Part shown: positions 38,767-48,538 of the stretch, piece by piece
Layout of the letters: every line of letters starts with the position of its first letter
Numbering within the stretch: position 1 is the stretch's first letter
Assembly: GCF_030824335.1 (NCBI RefSeq)
Contig: NZ_JAVBXX010000009.1
Coordinates: 29,955 to 93,954, forward strand
Direction of reading: 5' to 3'
Source of the DNA: Azonexus sp.
GTDB lineage: Bacteria; Pseudomonadota; Gammaproteobacteria; Burkholderiales; Rhodocyclaceae
Length of the DNA: 64,000 nucleotides
Translations under genes and position numbers: made by a program
Notes under the pieces: generated by a model
Told to the model about the DNA's origin: nothing
Database searches by the model: none
Seen by the model: only the letters and a program-made list of their open reading frames with translations

Positions 38767-39327
38767 TTATTTTTCGGAGATGATTTTGACGTTTTCAATG
38801 ATGACCGGTGCCTGGGGCACGTCGGAGTGCATACCGGCGCTGCCGGTCGGAATCTTGGCAATCTTGTCGACCACGTCCATGCCTTCGATGACTTTGCCGA
38901 AAACGGCATAGCCCCAACCATCACGGCTGGGATAGTCAAGCGGACCGTTGTCGCGGTGATTGATGAAGAACTGGGCGGTGGCAGAGTGCGGGTCGCCGGT
39001 GCGTGCCATGGCGAGCGTGCCGCGCAGGTTTTTCAAGCCGTTCTTGGCTTCATTTTCGATTGGTGCGTGCGGCTTTTTCTGATTCATTTTCTGGTCGAAA
39101 CCACCGCCCTGAATCATGAAGCCGGGAATGACGCGATGAAAGATAGTGCCGGCGTAAAAGCCATCCTTGGCGTACTGGAGGAAATTGGCGGTGCTTTTTG
39201 GTGCCTTCTGGGCATCCAGTTCGACGACAATTTTGCCCTGGTTGGTTTGCAACTCAAGCGTTGGTGCCGCCCAGGCTGCTGCGGTCGACAAGGTCAAAGC
39301 GGCAAAAATGCCGATTAGCTTTTTCAT
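38767..39327 (-). CDS. ppiA: Periplasmic peptidyl-prolyl isomerase (PpiA-like)
   Basis: Cyclophilin of 186 residues with a signal peptide ([20 protein letters not shown]), so it acts in the periplasm. Active-site segments [14 protein letters not shown] and [13 protein letters not shown] match the cytoplasmic paralogue next door. Start ATG 39327 is chosen because it begins the signal peptide; a frame extension upstream would overlap the previous gene. It lies 2 bp after the L,D-transpeptidase gene. Confidence 0.9.
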   Translation of the reverse strand: MKKLIGIFAALTLSTAAAWAAPTLELQTNQGKIVVELDAQKAPKSTANFLQYAKDGFYAGTIFHRVIPGFMIQGGGFDQKMNQKKPHAPIENEAKNGLKNLRGTLAMARTGDPHSATAQFFINHRDNGPLDYPSRDGWGYAVFGKVIEGMDVVDKIAKIPTGSAGMHSDVPQAPVIIENVKIISEK

Positions 39328-39329
39328 GA

Positions 39330-40631
39330 TCAGGCTGTTCCTTCGTAAATGATTTTCCACTGCCCGCTTTCTCGTACCCAATACTGGCGTTTTTTCATGC
39401 GGTTGGTGAGGTTGTTGCTCTGGTAATCTTGCTCGAACGTTACGACAAGTACATCTTCTTTGCCTGGGTTGCGGAACATCGACAAATTGTCGAGCTTGAT
39501 CTTGATCCAGGTTTTGCTGGCATTGACTTGGCGTTTTTGCTCAGCGAATTGCTCAAAATTCTGACCGTTAGCCTTGAAGGTTTTCGAATAGTGCTTCAGG
39601 TAACGGTCATTATCCCGGCTTTCCCAATCGCTGCGCCAGGCTTCGATACTTTGATTGAACTGCTCTCGTTCGCGTGACCACTCGTCGACTGAGAGCCACT
39701 CAATAGCGTTACTGATGATGACTGGGGTCAGTCCAACCTGCATGTTCCCGGCAATGGAATCCAGATCCTGATTGGTCAGCACGACGCACCCATCGGAGGC
39801 CAGCGGTGGGCGAGCAAAGGTGTTGGATGGCGTTCCATGCAACCAGATGCCACTGCCACCACGTCCCTCCCGTTTGTCCAGTTCGTTGGGGTAGTTAATC
39901 GGAAAGGCGCCACTGCCGTAGAGATCCGGGAGCTTTTGGCGGGCAAGATTGGCTGTTACGTGGTAAACGCCAATCGGGGTTTTCTTGTCGCCCTCATTCA
40001 GTTTGTTGGCCCCCAGTTTGCCTTGGGTGATGTAATAGTCGGCAACAAAGCGCGGGCGACCACCACGGGAGAGGTCGTTTTCGTAGAGATAAAGGCGCGA
40101 GCGTTCGGTGTCGACCACCACGGCATGGCGTTGGTCGGGGCGCATTTGCAGCAGGTAGCGCGGCACGTAATCGGCCGGCGGTTTTTCCCGGTAGCCCTGG
40201 AGTCGTTTCAGCGCTTCTGCACGCAAATCCTCGATTTGTTCGCGCGGAGCCCCCTTGAGGGCACCGAAGTCCTGAATTGGATGGGTGCGGGCCAGTAGCA
40301 GGTCTCCCTTGATCAGGTGCGCCAGCCGATAGTTCGGATATTGTTGGAGCAAAGTTTCGGTGAGCTTGAGGGCCTGGCCGAGATTTCTTCCTTCAATTTC
40401 CCGAAAAACCCGAGCCAGCATGGCTTCCGCCCCTGCGTCGGCCTGGCTTGCGTCGGATTCCGTTTGCTTGATCCCCGGACGTTCTGGCCAGACCGGGGTG
40501 GATTCTGCTTTTTGGGGGGCGGCAAGATTCTCAGCCAGAGGAGAATCTTCGTCCCGCTGTTGGATCAAGGCGACAGCCGCAATTACTGCCAGACCCAGCA
40601 GGCCTGGCAGCACAAACTTCAATTTGCGCAT
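39330..40631 (-). CDS. L,D-transpeptidase (YkuD) with C-terminal NTF2-like domain
   Basis: 433 residues: an N-terminal membrane anchor ([18 protein letters not shown]), a TPR-like helical segment (about 70-115), a YkuD catalytic domain (about 170-310) with IWLHGTPSN and SDGCVVL holding the catalytic cysteine, and a C-terminal NTF2/SnoaL-like domain (about 325-433). YkuD enzymes make 3-3 peptidoglycan links or attach proteins; which one applies here is unknown. The usual SHGC is SDGC here. ATG 40631 shares one base with the stop of the TPR gene (TGATG). Confidence 0.85.
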   Translation of the reverse strand: MRKLKFVLPGLLGLAVIAAVALIQQRDEDSPLAENLAAPQKAESTPVWPERPGIKQTESDASQADAGAEAMLARVFREIEGRNLGQALKLTETLLQQYPNYRLAHLIKGDLLLARTHPIQDFGALKGAPREQIEDLRAEALKRLQGYREKPPADYVPRYLLQMRPDQRHAVVVDTERSRLYLYENDLSRGGRPRFVADYYITQGKLGANKLNEGDKKTPIGVYHVTANLARQKLPDLYGSGAFPINYPNELDKREGRGGSGIWLHGTPSNTFARPPLASDGCVVLTNQDLDSIAGNMQVGLTPVIISNAIEWLSVDEWSREREQFNQSIEAWRSDWESRDNDRYLKHYSKTFKANGQNFEQFAEQKRQVNASKTWIKIKLDNLSMFRNPGKEDVLVVTFEQDYQSNNLTNRMKKRQYWVRESGQWKIIYEGTA

Positions 40632-41722
40632 CAACGAGCGTTTTCTTCCTTGATCAACCACTTGCTGCCGGCGCGGACGAAGACCAGCGTCTTGTTGCTG
40701 GAACTATTCATGCCGGGCGCCTTGTAGTGCTGTTTGAAACGAACGGTAGCCCGATCACCATTGATCGTAATGCTCGGCTCGTCATAGGTGACGGAGATTT
40801 TGCCGGGGCGCGCGCCAATGCGTTGTTCACGCTCTTTTTCCCAATTTGACCGGCTGACTCCCTTTGGTGTGTTGAAGTCACTTGCATAGGTCGCCAGGTA
40901 AGCTTTCATGTCCTTGCGTGACCAAGCATTTGCCCATGCGGCCAAGGCTTTGGCTACGTCCTCGCTGGCGGCATCCCTGGCGACAGGCTTGGCTTCAATC
41001 GCTGGCGCAGGAGGAGGGGTCGGTTTGGCCTCATTGATGGCCGGTGCGGCAGCTCCCGGCGTCGTTGCGACGACGGTTGCCGTTGCGACCTGTTTGACGA
41101 CTGGTTGAGCCGGCGTCGGTGCTGGGACAGCTACGGGGGGCGGTGCGCTGACTGCAGGTGCACTGGCGCTTGGCTTGACATTGCTCTTGCCCGAGGTTGT
41201 GATCAGGTCGCGGATCAGTGCCAGTTTGTTCTGGGTTGTTGTGTTGCCACCATCGAACTGGAGTGCTTTGTCATAGGCCTGACTGGCCAGCTTGGCATAA
41301 ATATCACCAAGGTTCTCGTAGGCGATGGCATAAGCCGGGTGAGTCCGGATGGCCATTTCAAGCGCGGTACGTGCCTTGTCGTATTGCTTTTGCTGAGCGT
41401 AGAGCACGGCGAGATTGTTGTAGGGCTCAGGCAGCTCCGGGTAGTCCTCGGAAAGCTTGGTGAACACATTGATGGCGTCGGCTGATCGGTTCATTTCGGT
41501 AAAAATGAGGCCTTTCAGAAAACGGCCTTGCGCATCCTTGGGACGGCTGCTCAGGTAAGCGTCTACCTTTTCCAGTGCCTGAGCGTGCTGGCCTTGCTTG
41601 ATCAGGCGCTGGATGTCGGGCAGGTTGTCGGCAAAAACCGGAGCGGCAAAGCCGATAGAGAGGCCGAAAGCCACGGCGCGGAGCGTCCGGAAGCGAGGCT
41701 GGAGCAAGGATTTGGTGGTCAT
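40631..41722 (-). CDS. Exported TPR protein with C-terminal NTF2-like domain
   Basis: 363 residues: signal peptide (AVAFGLSIGFAAPVFA), three to four tetratricopeptide repeats (about 35-165), a Pro/Ala/Val-rich linker, and an NTF2/SnoaL-like domain (about 255-363, LAAWANAWSRKDMKAYLATYASDF). The same type of C-terminal domain ends the L,D-transpeptidase encoded next, which suggests the two work together in the periplasm. First gene of the leftward operon TPR-ldt-ppiA-ppiB-lpxH-recQ. Confidence 0.82.
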   Translation of the reverse strand: MTTKSLLQPRFRTLRAVAFGLSIGFAAPVFADNLPDIQRLIKQGQHAQALEKVDAYLSSRPKDAQGRFLKGLIFTEMNRSADAINVFTKLSEDYPELPEPYNNLAVLYAQQKQYDKARTALEMAIRTHPAYAIAYENLGDIYAKLASQAYDKALQFDGGNTTTQNKLALIRDLITTSGKSNVKPSASAPAVSAPPPVAVPAPTPAQPVVKQVATATVVATTPGAAAPAINEAKPTPPPAPAIEAKPVARDAASEDVAKALAAWANAWSRKDMKAYLATYASDFNTPKGVSRSNWEKEREQRIGARPGKISVTYDEPSITINGDRATVRFKQHYKAPGMNSSSNKTLVFVRAGSKWLIKEENAR

Positions 41723-41727
41723 CGCCG

Positions 41728-41736
41728 TGCTATAAT
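41728..41736 (+). promoter_or_regulatory. Extended -10 promoter for cysS
   Basis: TGCTATAAT (41728-41736) is a perfect extended -10 element (TGn-TATAAT) on the plus strand, about 90 bp before cysS. The -35 position has no good hexamer, which is normal for extended -10 promoters. It lies at the very start of the leftward TPR gene, in the 103-bp divergent spacer. Confidence 0.5.
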
Positions 41737-41825
41737 TTCCAGGATTTTAATCTTTCAATTCTACCAAAAAAGCAGGCAAATCCATAGATTTAGAGTGCTT
41801 TTGCCCACTTCGTCATATTCCCCAC

Positions 41826-43205
41826 ATGCTAAAGATATTCAACTCCCTGAAGCGCGAAAAACAGCCTTTTGAACCAATTGAAGCCAACAAGGTTCGCATG
41901 TACGTTTGTGGTATGACGGTTTATGACTATTGTCATCTTGGTCACGCTCGTGTCATGGTGGTTTTTGATATGGTTTATCGTTGGCTTAAGGTCTCCGGTT
42001 ACGATGTGACTTATGTCCGGAACATCACCGATATCGACGACAAGATCATTCGTCGGGCGCAGGAAAATGGGGAGACGATCCAGCAGTTGACCAATCGGTT
42101 CATCGCCTTCATGCATGAAGATGCCGACGCTTTGGGCGTTTTGCGACCGGACCACGAGCCGCGGGCGACAGAGTTCGTGCCGCAAATGCTTGAACTGATC
42201 GACAAACTGCAAGCCAAGGGCCTCGCATACCAGGCGGCGGACGGTGATGTGAACTACGCGGTCAGGAAGTTTGAGGGCTACGGCAAGTTGTCCGGCAAAT
42301 CGCTCGACGATCTGCGGGCTGGTGAACGTGTCGAAGTCGATAACGCCAAGCAGGACCCGCTGGACTTCGTGCTCTGGAAGAATGCCAAACCGGGTGAGCC
42401 ATCCTGGCCATCTCCTTGGGGAGACGGGCGGCCTGGCTGGCATATTGAGTGTTCGGCAATGAGTTCCAGTTTGCTTGGCAAGCATTTCGATATCCACGGC
42501 GGCGGTCAGGATTTGCAGTTTCCGCACCACGAGAACGAAATTGCCCAATCGGAAGGGGCGAATTGCTGCCATTACGTCAATTACTGGATGCACAATGGCT
42601 TTGTCAGGGTCGACAACGAAAAAATGTCGAAATCCTTGGGCAACTTTTTCACCATCCGCGAGGTGCTGAAAAAATTTGATGCCGAAGTGGTTCGCTTCTT
42701 CATTCTGCGGGCGCATTATCGTAGTCCGTTGAATTATTCCGATGCGCATCTTGATGATGCCAAGCGCAGTCTGGACAGCCTTTATTTCACCCTGCGCGAT
42801 GTGCCGCCCAAGGTTCAGGCAGTTGCCGGTATTGATTGGACGAGCGGTTTTGCTGCCCGCTTTGCGGCAGTGCTGAATGAAGATTTCGATTCGCACGGGG
42901 CGATTTCGATTCTTTTTGAACTGGCTGCGGAAGCCAATCGGCAGAAGTCGGGCGAATTGTCGGGTTTGCTCAAGGTCTTGGGGGGCGTTATTGGCCTTCT
43001 AGAGCGGGAGCCGATGGCTTATCTGCGTGCAGGTGGTCCTTCTGATGGGTTTAATGACGCAGATATTGAGGACTTGATTGCCCGTCGGGCTGCAGCGAAG
43101 GCTGCGCGGGATTTTGCTGAGGCTGACCGGATTCGCGATACCCTGAAAACTGCCGGTATCGTGCTTGATGACAGTGCACAGGGGACCAGTTGGCGACGTG
43201 CCTGA
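41826..43205 (+). CDS. cysS: Cysteinyl-tRNA synthetase
   Basis: Charges tRNA-Cys. Class I synthetase of 459 residues: the HIGH motif appears as HLGH ([12 protein letters not shown]), the KMSKS motif as EKMSKS, and the zinc-binding residues include the cysteine in VCGMTVYD and the [18 protein letters not shown] block. It stands alone between a divergent promoter region and a strong terminator 1 bp after the stop. Confidence 0.97.
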   Translation: MLKIFNSLKREKQPFEPIEANKVRMYVCGMTVYDYCHLGHARVMVVFDMVYRWLKVSGYDVTYVRNITDIDDKIIRRAQENGETIQQLTNRFIAFMHEDADALGVLRPDHEPRATEFVPQMLELIDKLQAKGLAYQAADGDVNYAVRKFEGYGKLSGKSLDDLRAGERVEVDNAKQDPLDFVLWKNAKPGEPSWPSPWGDGRPGWHIECSAMSSSLLGKHFDIHGGGQDLQFPHHENEIAQSEGANCCHYVNYWMHNGFVRVDNEKMSKSLGNFFTIREVLKKFDAEVVRFFILRAHYRSPLNYSDAHLDDAKRSLDSLYFTLRDVPPKVQAVAGIDWTSGFAARFAAVLNEDFDSHGAISILFELAAEANRQKSGELSGLLKVLGGVIGLLEREPMAYLRAGGPSDGFNDADIEDLIARRAAAKAARDFAEADRIRDTLKTAGIVLDDSAQGTSWRRA

Positions 43206-43206
43206 T

Positions 43207-43250
43207 CGGTCGAAAAAAAAGCCCGTGAAAACGGGCTTTTTTTTCGACCG
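43207..43250. terminator. Strong bidirectional terminator after cysS
   Basis: A perfect 20-bp stem with a GAAA tetraloop: CGGTCGA, eight A, GCCCGT, GAAA, ACGGGC, eight T, TCGACCG as the outer pairing. It lies between the convergent cysS (ends 43205) and the solute-binding protein gene (ends 43257), with T-runs in both directions. The outer ends CGGTCGA/TCGACCG equal the halves of the palindrome repeated elsewhere in this window. Confidence 0.9.
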
Positions 43251-43256
43251 CAGCTT

Positions 43257-44399
43257 TTAGCGTAAAACCTTGCCGCCTGCACCGATCACGGTGAGTTCGA
43301 CAAAACGTGAGCCGTAGCGAATGTTTGGCGAATAGTTCATGCGATAGCCACCAAGGTCTGTGTTGTTGAGGCTTTCCAGCGAACTGATCAGTTTCTCCCG
43401 GGTCAAGTCGCGTCCTGTACGTCGCAAGCCTTCGACCATGGTGCGTGCCATCAGATAGCCCTCCAGTCCGTAGTATGAATAACTGCCTGGTTTTGCGGCA
43501 ACCTTCTGGTAATCCCGTACGACCGGCGTGACATTGTTCCAGGGGTAAGGAACGACTTGGGATATGCCAATGCCACGGGCTTCTGCGCCCAGTTCTTGAA
43601 TAAGTTGTTCCGTGCCGACCGGCGATAGTGTCATCAGCATCGGATTCTGCCCGGCACGCTTCATGGCTCGTACAAACGCGGCAGTCGGTTTGTATAGCGT
43701 GACCATGACGACAGCTTGCGGATTGGCTTTGGCAATCGATTGTACGGCCGAGGTGACATCGAGCGAGTTGCGTTCGACGGTACCAACGGCTGATGGTGCC
43801 AAGTCGTGTTTCTTCAGCGCGGCACTTACACCTTCGAGGCCTGCTTTGCCAAATCCGTCGTTTTGATAGAAGACGGCGATGTTGCGCAAGCCCAGAGAAA
43901 CCATCTGATTGACGAGGAGATCCGTTTCGTCGGCATAGCTGGCGCGAACATGAAACATGTAGCGACTGTTCGGGTTGGCAGAAATCGGTTCACGCAGCGT
44001 GCCTGCGCCTGAGATGGTGCCAACGAGCGGTACCTTTGCCGGTCCGAATACGGTATTCATTGCTTCGGTCGTTGGGCTGGAGCCATAGAACGACAGCAAG
44101 GCAAAAGCATTTTTCTCGTTGATCAGGCTACGTGTATTGGCCACCGTACGCTCTGTCTCGTAGCCATCATCGAGTGCGACCAATTGCAGTTTCCGGCCGT
44201 GAATACCCCCATTCTTGTTGATTTGTTCAAAATATGACTGAATGGTTTGCCGCATGTCTTCACCGTACGCGCTATTCGGTCCCGAGAAGGGGGCGGACAT
44301 GCCAAGGGTGATGCTGGTGTCGCTGATGCCGGGCTCTGCCCAGCATGATGCTGAAAGTGCCATGGCAGTTGCTGCCATGAGTCTTTTGAATGACTGCAT
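43257..44399 (-). CDS. Periplasmic branched-chain amino acid-type solute-binding protein (LivK family)
   Basis: 380 residues: signal peptide (MQSFKRLMAATAMALSASCWA) and a two-lobed Peripla_BP_6 domain beginning ITLGMSAPFSGPNSAYGEDM. Members bind branched-chain amino acids, amides, aromatic acids or other ligands; the ligand cannot be told. No permease or ATPase gene adjoins it, so it is an orphan. ATG 44399 has GGGGAGA upstream; a longer frame is rejected because it lacks a signal peptide at its start. Confidence 0.88.
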   Translation of the reverse strand: MQSFKRLMAATAMALSASCWAEPGISDTSITLGMSAPFSGPNSAYGEDMRQTIQSYFEQINKNGGIHGRKLQLVALDDGYETERTVANTRSLINEKNAFALLSFYGSSPTTEAMNTVFGPAKVPLVGTISGAGTLREPISANPNSRYMFHVRASYADETDLLVNQMVSLGLRNIAVFYQNDGFGKAGLEGVSAALKKHDLAPSAVGTVERNSLDVTSAVQSIAKANPQAVVMVTLYKPTAAFVRAMKRAGQNPMLMTLSPVGTEQLIQELGAEARGIGISQVVPYPWNNVTPVVRDYQKVAAKPGSYSYYGLEGYLMARTMVEGLRRTGRDLTREKLISSLESLNNTDLGGYRMNYSPNIRYGSRFVELTVIGAGGKVLR

Positions 44400-44511
44400 A
44401 TTATGTCTCCCCTGTAAACGACCGCTTGATTTTAGCAGTGGATATGCTTCAGGGGGAGTGGTCCCGACAGGTTTGTATTTGACCTGCCGGATTTGCATGT
44501 TTTATCACCGA

Positions 44512-44550
44512 GTCATTTCAGTTGCGGAGGCGTATTGCAACTTGAATGAC
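44512..44550 (-). terminator. Possible weak terminator after dnaJ
   Basis: In the 169-bp spacer after dnaJ, GTCATT..AGTTGC (44512-44525) pairs with GCAACT..AATGAC (44537-44550) across a 2x2 internal loop. There is no T-run on the minus strand, so this is tentative. The rest of the spacer shows nothing I recognise apart from the solute-binding gene's Shine-Dalgarno. Confidence 0.3.
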
Positions 44551-44568
44551 CCGGTGTGCATACATCGG

Positions 44569-45711
44569 TCAGTCGCCAAAAAAGTCTTTGACTTTATCCA
44601 GCCAGGATTTGGCGCGCGGATTGTGTTTGTGATCGCAATCCTTGCTCGATTCTTCCAACTCTGCCAGCAATTCCTTCTGTCGATCCGTCAGATTGACCGG
44701 CGTTTCCACCACGACGTGACACATCAAGTCACCATGCGTGTGACTGCGTACGCCCTTGATGCCCTTCCCGCGCAGGCGGAAAACCCGACCTGTCTGAGTT
44801 TCCGGTGGAATCTTGATGGTCGCGGCACCGTCCAGTGTCGGAATCTCGATTTCGCCACCGAGTGCTGCCGTGGTGAACGAAATCGGCATCTCGCAATGCA
44901 GGTCATTGTGGTCGCGGGTGAAGACGGTGTGTGCCTTGAGATGAATCTGCACGTACAGATCGCCCGGCGGGCCACCATTGACGCCATGCTCACCTTCGCC
45001 AGCCAGCCGGATGCGATCACCTTCATCAACCCCGGCCGGAATCTTGACGGCCAGCGTCTTGTGTTGCTTGATGCGGCCGGCGCCGCCACAACTCTTGCAG
45101 GGGTCGGCGATGTAGCGACCCGTGCCGTGACACTTGTGGCAAGTCTGCTGGATCGAGAAAAAACCTTGTTGCAGGCGCACCTGACCGGAGCCCCCGCAGG
45201 TGGGGCAGGTCTTGGGTTGTGTGCCGGGCTTTGCCCCTGAACCGCTGCACGGCTCACAGACCTCCATGGTCGGAATGCGAATCTTGGTTTCCGTACCGTG
45301 GGCTGCTTGTTCGAGCGAAATTTCCAGGTTGTAACGCAGGTCGGCACCGCGATAGATATTGGAACGTCCGCCACCGCCACCGCCGCCGCCGCGTCCGCCA
45401 AATATCTCGTCGAAGATGCCCCCGAAGGCATCGGCAAAACCCGCGCCACCCCCACCGCCACCAAATCCACCCATGCCGGCCTGCGGGTCTACCCCGGCGT
45501 GGCCATATTGATCGTAGGCGGCACGCTTCTGAGCATCCGACAGGATTTCGTAGGCTTCCTTGCCTTCCTTGAACTTTTCCTCAGCTGCCGGATTATCCGG
45601 GTTGCGGTCCGGGTGGTGCTTCATGGCCAGCTTACGGTAGGCCTTCTTGATCTCGTCGTCTGAGGCATCCCGGTTGACCCCGAGAATCTCGTAAAAATCG
45701 CGTTTTGACAT
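44569..45711 (-). CDS. dnaJ: Chaperone DnaJ
   Basis: Hsp40 co-chaperone that delivers substrates to DnaK and stimulates its ATPase. 380 residues: J domain with the HPD motif ([11 protein letters not shown]), a Gly-rich linker with a run of glycines (about 85-120), four CxxCxGxG zinc repeats ([32 protein letters not shown]), and C-terminal substrate domains. It lies 83 bp after dnaK on the same strand. Confidence 0.97.
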   Translation of the reverse strand: MSKRDFYEILGVNRDASDDEIKKAYRKLAMKHHPDRNPDNPAAEEKFKEGKEAYEILSDAQKRAAYDQYGHAGVDPQAGMGGFGGGGGGAGFADAFGGIFDEIFGGRGGGGGGGGRSNIYRGADLRYNLEISLEQAAHGTETKIRIPTMEVCEPCSGSGAKPGTQPKTCPTCGGSGQVRLQQGFFSIQQTCHKCHGTGRYIADPCKSCGGAGRIKQHKTLAVKIPAGVDEGDRIRLAGEGEHGVNGGPPGDLYVQIHLKAHTVFTRDHNDLHCEMPISFTTAALGGEIEIPTLDGAATIKIPPETQTGRVFRLRGKGIKGVRSHTHGDLMCHVVVETPVNLTDRQKELLAELEESSKDCDHKHNPRAKSWLDKVKDFFGD

Positions 45712-45735
45712 TTCTTCTACCCGTCAAGTGACAAA

Positions 45736-45776
45736 GGCGCCGAGCGCCGCCGGAGGTTTCCGGTAGGCTCGGCGCC
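45736..45776 (-). terminator. Hairpin between dnaK and dnaJ
   Basis: GGCGCCGAGC (45736-45745) pairs perfectly with GCTCGGCGCC (45767-45776), with a nested CCGGA/TCCGG hairpin inside. On the minus strand it is followed by TTTG only, so it probably causes partial termination, lowering dnaJ relative to dnaK, or protects the dnaK mRNA end. Confidence 0.6.
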
Positions 45777-45794
45777 GGGCTGTTGCGTCAGGAC

Positions 45795-47726
45795 TTACTT
45801 CTTGTCCTTGACCTCGGTGAACTCGGCATCAACCACGTCGCCTTCGTCTTTCTTGTCTTGCTGGGCGCTGGCTTCGGCACCGCCAGCGGCACCTTCGGCG
45901 GCTTGCTGCTGGGCGTACATCTTTTCTCCCAGCTTCTGTGCAGCCTGGCTCAGGGCTTCGGTCTTGGCGGTGATGACATCCTTGTCGCCTTCGCGCAGCA
46001 CGTCTTCGACTTCCTTGATCGCCGCTTCGATGGCTTCCTTTTCAGAAGCTTCGAGCTTGTCGCCGTATTCGGTCATCGACTTCTTGACCATGTGCACCAT
46101 GCCATCAGCTTGGTTGCGGGCATCGGCCAGTTCGTGCGCCTTCTTGTCGTCCTCGGCGTGCAGTTCGGCATCCTTCACCATGCGCTGGATTTCTTCCTCG
46201 CTCAGGCCGGAGTTGGCCTTGATGGTGATCTTGTTTTCCTTGCCGGTGGCCTTGTCCTTGGCAGTGACGTGCATGATGCCGTTGGCGTCGATGTCGAAAA
46301 TGACTTCGATTTGCGGCGTGCCGCGCGGCGAGGGCGGGATGCCTTCCAGGTTGAACTGGCCGAGGCTCTTGTTGCCGGAAGCGACTTCGCGTTCGCCCTG
46401 CAGCACGTGAATGGTCACGGCGGACTGGTTGTCGTCGGCGGTCGAGAAGGTTTGCGAGGCTTTGGTCGGGATCGTCGTGTTCTTCTGGATCAGCTTGGTC
46501 ATGATGCCGCCCAGCGTTTCGATACCGAGCGACAGCGGGGTCACGTCGAGCAGCAGCACGTCCTTGACTTCGCCTTGCAGCACGCCGCCCTGGATGGCAG
46601 CACCGACGGCAACGGCTTCGTCAGGATTGACGTCCTTGCGTGGTTCCTTGCCGAAGATTTCCTTGACCTTGTCCTGCACCTTGGGCATGCGGGACTGGCC
46701 GCCGACCAGGATCACGTCGTCGATGTCGCCGATCTTGCAGCCGGCATCCTTGAGTGCCATGACGCACGGGGCAACCGTACGCTCGACCAACTCGTCCACC
46801 AGCGACTCGAACTTGGCGCGAGTGATTTTCAGTGCCAGGTGCTTCGGACCGGAAGCATCGGCGGTGATGTAAGGCAGGTTGATTTCGGTTTGCTGGCTGG
46901 AGGACAGCTCGATCTTGGCCTTTTCGGCGGCTTCCTTCAGGCGTTGCAGGGCCAGCACGTCCTTCTTCAGGTCGACGCCGGATTCCTTCTTGAATTCATC
47001 GATGATGTAATCGATCAGGCGCTGGTCGAAGTCTTCGCCGCCGAGGAAGGTGTCGCCGTTGGTGGCCAGCACTTCGAACTGCTTTTCGCCATCGACGTCG
47101 GCGATTTCGATGATCGAGATGTCGAAGGTGCCACCGCCGAGGTCATACACGGCGATCTTCTTGTCCTTGCCGGACACCTTGTCCATACCGAAGGCCAGCG
47201 CGGCAGCCGTCGGTTCGTTGATGATGCGCTTGACGTCCAGACCGGCGATGCGGCCAGCGTCCTTGGTGGCCTGGCGCTGGCTGTCGTTGAAGTAGGCCGG
47301 CACGGTGATGACCGCTTCGGTGACTTCCTCGCCGAGGTAGTCTTCGGCGGTCTTCTTCATCTTGCGCAGCACTTCGGCCGAAACCTGTGGCGGGGCGATT
47401 TTCTTGTCGCGCGCTTCAACCCAAGCGTCGCCGTTGTCGGCCTTGACGATCTTGAACGGCATCAGCGAGATGTCTTTCTGCACTTCCTTCTCTTCGAAGC
47501 GGCGGCCGATCAGTCGCTTGACAGCGTACAACGTGTTCTTCGGATTGGTCACGGCCTGGCGCTTGGCCGGTGCGCCGCACAGGATTTCGCCGTCTTCGGT
47601 GTAGCCGATGACCGACGGGGTGGTGCGTGCACCTTCTGCATTTTCAATAACCTTCGGCGTGCCGCTTTCCATGATGGCAACGCAGGAGTTGGTGGTGCCG
47701 AGGTCGATACCGATGATCTTGCCCAT
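45795..47726 (-). CDS. dnaK: Chaperone DnaK
   Basis: Hsp70. 643 residues: N-terminal ATPase domain starting [18 protein letters not shown], with [14 protein letters not shown] and the connect loops; a substrate-binding domain ([17 protein letters not shown]); a helical lid; and the C-terminal [12 protein letters not shown] 47726 is chosen because it begins the conserved N-terminus and has AGGAAAG upstream. Transcribed with its own heat-shock promoter (47762-47789) as well as possibly from grpE. Confidence 0.98.
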   Translation of the reverse strand: MGKIIGIDLGTTNSCVAIMESGTPKVIENAEGARTTPSVIGYTEDGEILCGAPAKRQAVTNPKNTLYAVKRLIGRRFEEKEVQKDISLMPFKIVKADNGDAWVEARDKKIAPPQVSAEVLRKMKKTAEDYLGEEVTEAVITVPAYFNDSQRQATKDAGRIAGLDVKRIINEPTAAALAFGMDKVSGKDKKIAVYDLGGGTFDISIIEIADVDGEKQFEVLATNGDTFLGGEDFDQRLIDYIIDEFKKESGVDLKKDVLALQRLKEAAEKAKIELSSSQQTEINLPYITADASGPKHLALKITRAKFESLVDELVERTVAPCVMALKDAGCKIGDIDDVILVGGQSRMPKVQDKVKEIFGKEPRKDVNPDEAVAVGAAIQGGVLQGEVKDVLLLDVTPLSLGIETLGGIMTKLIQKNTTIPTKASQTFSTADDNQSAVTIHVLQGEREVASGNKSLGQFNLEGIPPSPRGTPQIEVIFDIDANGIMHVTAKDKATGKENKITIKANSGLSEEEIQRMVKDAELHAEDDKKAHELADARNQADGMVHMVKKSMTEYGDKLEASEKEAIEAAIKEVEDVLREGDKDVITAKTEALSQAAQKLGEKMYAQQQAAEGAAGGAEASAQQDKKDEGDVVDAEFTEVKDKK

Positions 47727-47761
47727 GATGTCTTTCCTAAAGTGAATTACCGATGTTCGTG

Positions 47762-47789
47762 AGTTGGGGGTTGCTACCCCGATTTCAAG
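47762..47789 (-). promoter_or_regulatory. Sigma32 heat-shock promoter for dnaK
   Basis: On the minus strand CTTGAAA (-35, 47783-47789), a 12-bp gap, then CCCCCAACT (-10, 47762-47770). This matches the RpoH consensus CTTGAAA and CCCCATnT. It ends about 36 bp before the dnaK ATG. The gap length equals that of the grpE promoter in this window. Confidence 0.8.
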
Positions 47790-47791
47790 CA

Positions 47792-47817
47792 ATTTTTTGC
47801 GGTCGACCGCAAAAAAT
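47792..47817. repeat. 26-bp perfect palindrome between grpE and dnaK, terminator-like
   Basis: Perfect palindrome with core GCGGTCGACCGC flanked by T6 on the left and A6 on the right, plus one more A/T pair. It is the longest copy of the repeated palindrome. On the minus strand it lies 13 bp after the grpE stop and 2 bp upstream of the dnaK -35. As RNA it can form a GC stem ending in a U-run, so it probably terminates grpE transcripts. The loop would have to open the central GUCGAC. Confidence 0.85.
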
Positions 47818-47830
47818 CGCACTTTTTCGT

Positions 47831-48388
47831 CTATTTGCCCTGTGCCACCATGACCAAGGCCGGACGCAGTACGCGGTCGGCAATCAGGTAGCCTTTTTGC
47901 AATACTGTCACGACAGTATTAGCTTCCTGGTCAGAAGGCACCATGCCGATGGCTTGATGCTTGTGCGGGTCGAATTTCTCGCCGACCGGGCTGATTTCAA
48001 TCAGCGCATTTTTTTCAAAAGCGGAAACCAGTTGCTTCAGGGTCAGTTCGACACCGGCCTTGAAACTGTCGACGGTTTGCTCAGGCACGGCCAGCGCAGC
48101 TTCCAGGCTGTCCTTGACGGCCAGTAATTCGCCAGCGAACTTCTCAACGGCAAATTTGTGTGCCTTGCTGATGTCTTCCTGGGCGCGACGACGGATGTTT
48201 TCGCCTTCCGCCTTGGCGCGCAGCCAGGCATCGTAATGTTCTGTTGCCTTCAGTTCGAGCGCACGGAATTGCTCCTCGATACTCGGGAGGGTGTCTGTGT
48301 GGACCTCTGCAGCAACCGTCTCGGTGATCGTTTCGCCAGAAATGGTGTGAGCAGCATTTGATTCGGGGGTGTTTTCAGGATTGGACAT
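47831..48388 (-). CDS. grpE: Nucleotide exchange factor GrpE
   Basis: 185 residues. Releases ADP from DnaK. A long N-terminal coiled coil, then the conserved core [21 protein letters not shown] and a C-terminal beta domain ([15 protein letters not shown]) typical of GrpE. ATG 48388. The stop is 104 bp from the dnaK start; the order grpE-dnaK-dnaJ is typical. Confidence 0.96.
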   Translation of the reverse strand: MSNPENTPESNAAHTISGETITETVAAEVHTDTLPSIEEQFRALELKATEHYDAWLRAKAEGENIRRRAQEDISKAHKFAVEKFAGELLAVKDSLEAALAVPEQTVDSFKAGVELTLKQLVSAFEKNALIEISPVGEKFDPHKHQAIGMVPSDQEANTVVTVLQKGYLIADRVLRPALVMVAQGK

Positions 48389-48418
48389 GCGTGTGATTCT
48401 CCAAAAAATCTGAAACAG

Positions 48419-48447
48419 TATCTGGGGGCGAAGACTGGTCTTTCAAG
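48419..48447 (-). promoter_or_regulatory. Sigma32 heat-shock promoter for grpE
   Basis: On the minus strand CTTGAAA (48441-48447), 12 bp, then CCCCCAGATA (48419-48428). This matches the RpoH -35 and -10 elements and ends about 30 bp upstream of the grpE ATG. The spacing is identical to that of the dnaK promoter. Confidence 0.8.
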
Positions 48448-48538
48448 AGGGTCTCAGGATTTTTTGCCAACAGTTAGTTGGCAGGCTCTTCTGTCATGCG
48501 TGCTACGATTAATCCATGATTTTCCGGAAGTGCGGCGC

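Noticed and set aside
45121..45160. CHKCH in DnaJ as a possible heme-binding motif
   Set aside because: It is the third CxxCxGxG zinc repeat of a cytoplasmic chaperone; cytochrome c maturation acts in the periplasm.
45783..47762. Long open frame of 659 codons on the plus strand opposite dnaK
   Set aside because: It is the antisense shadow of dnaK, made by strong codon bias; the product is a low-complexity Leu/Val/Gly/Asp-rich string without a domain or ribosome-binding site.
48465..48483. Perfect hairpin TGCCAAC-AGTTA-GTTGGCA between grpE and the kinase
   Set aside because: No T-run follows on either strand, so it is not a good terminator. It could be an operator, but nothing else supports this.
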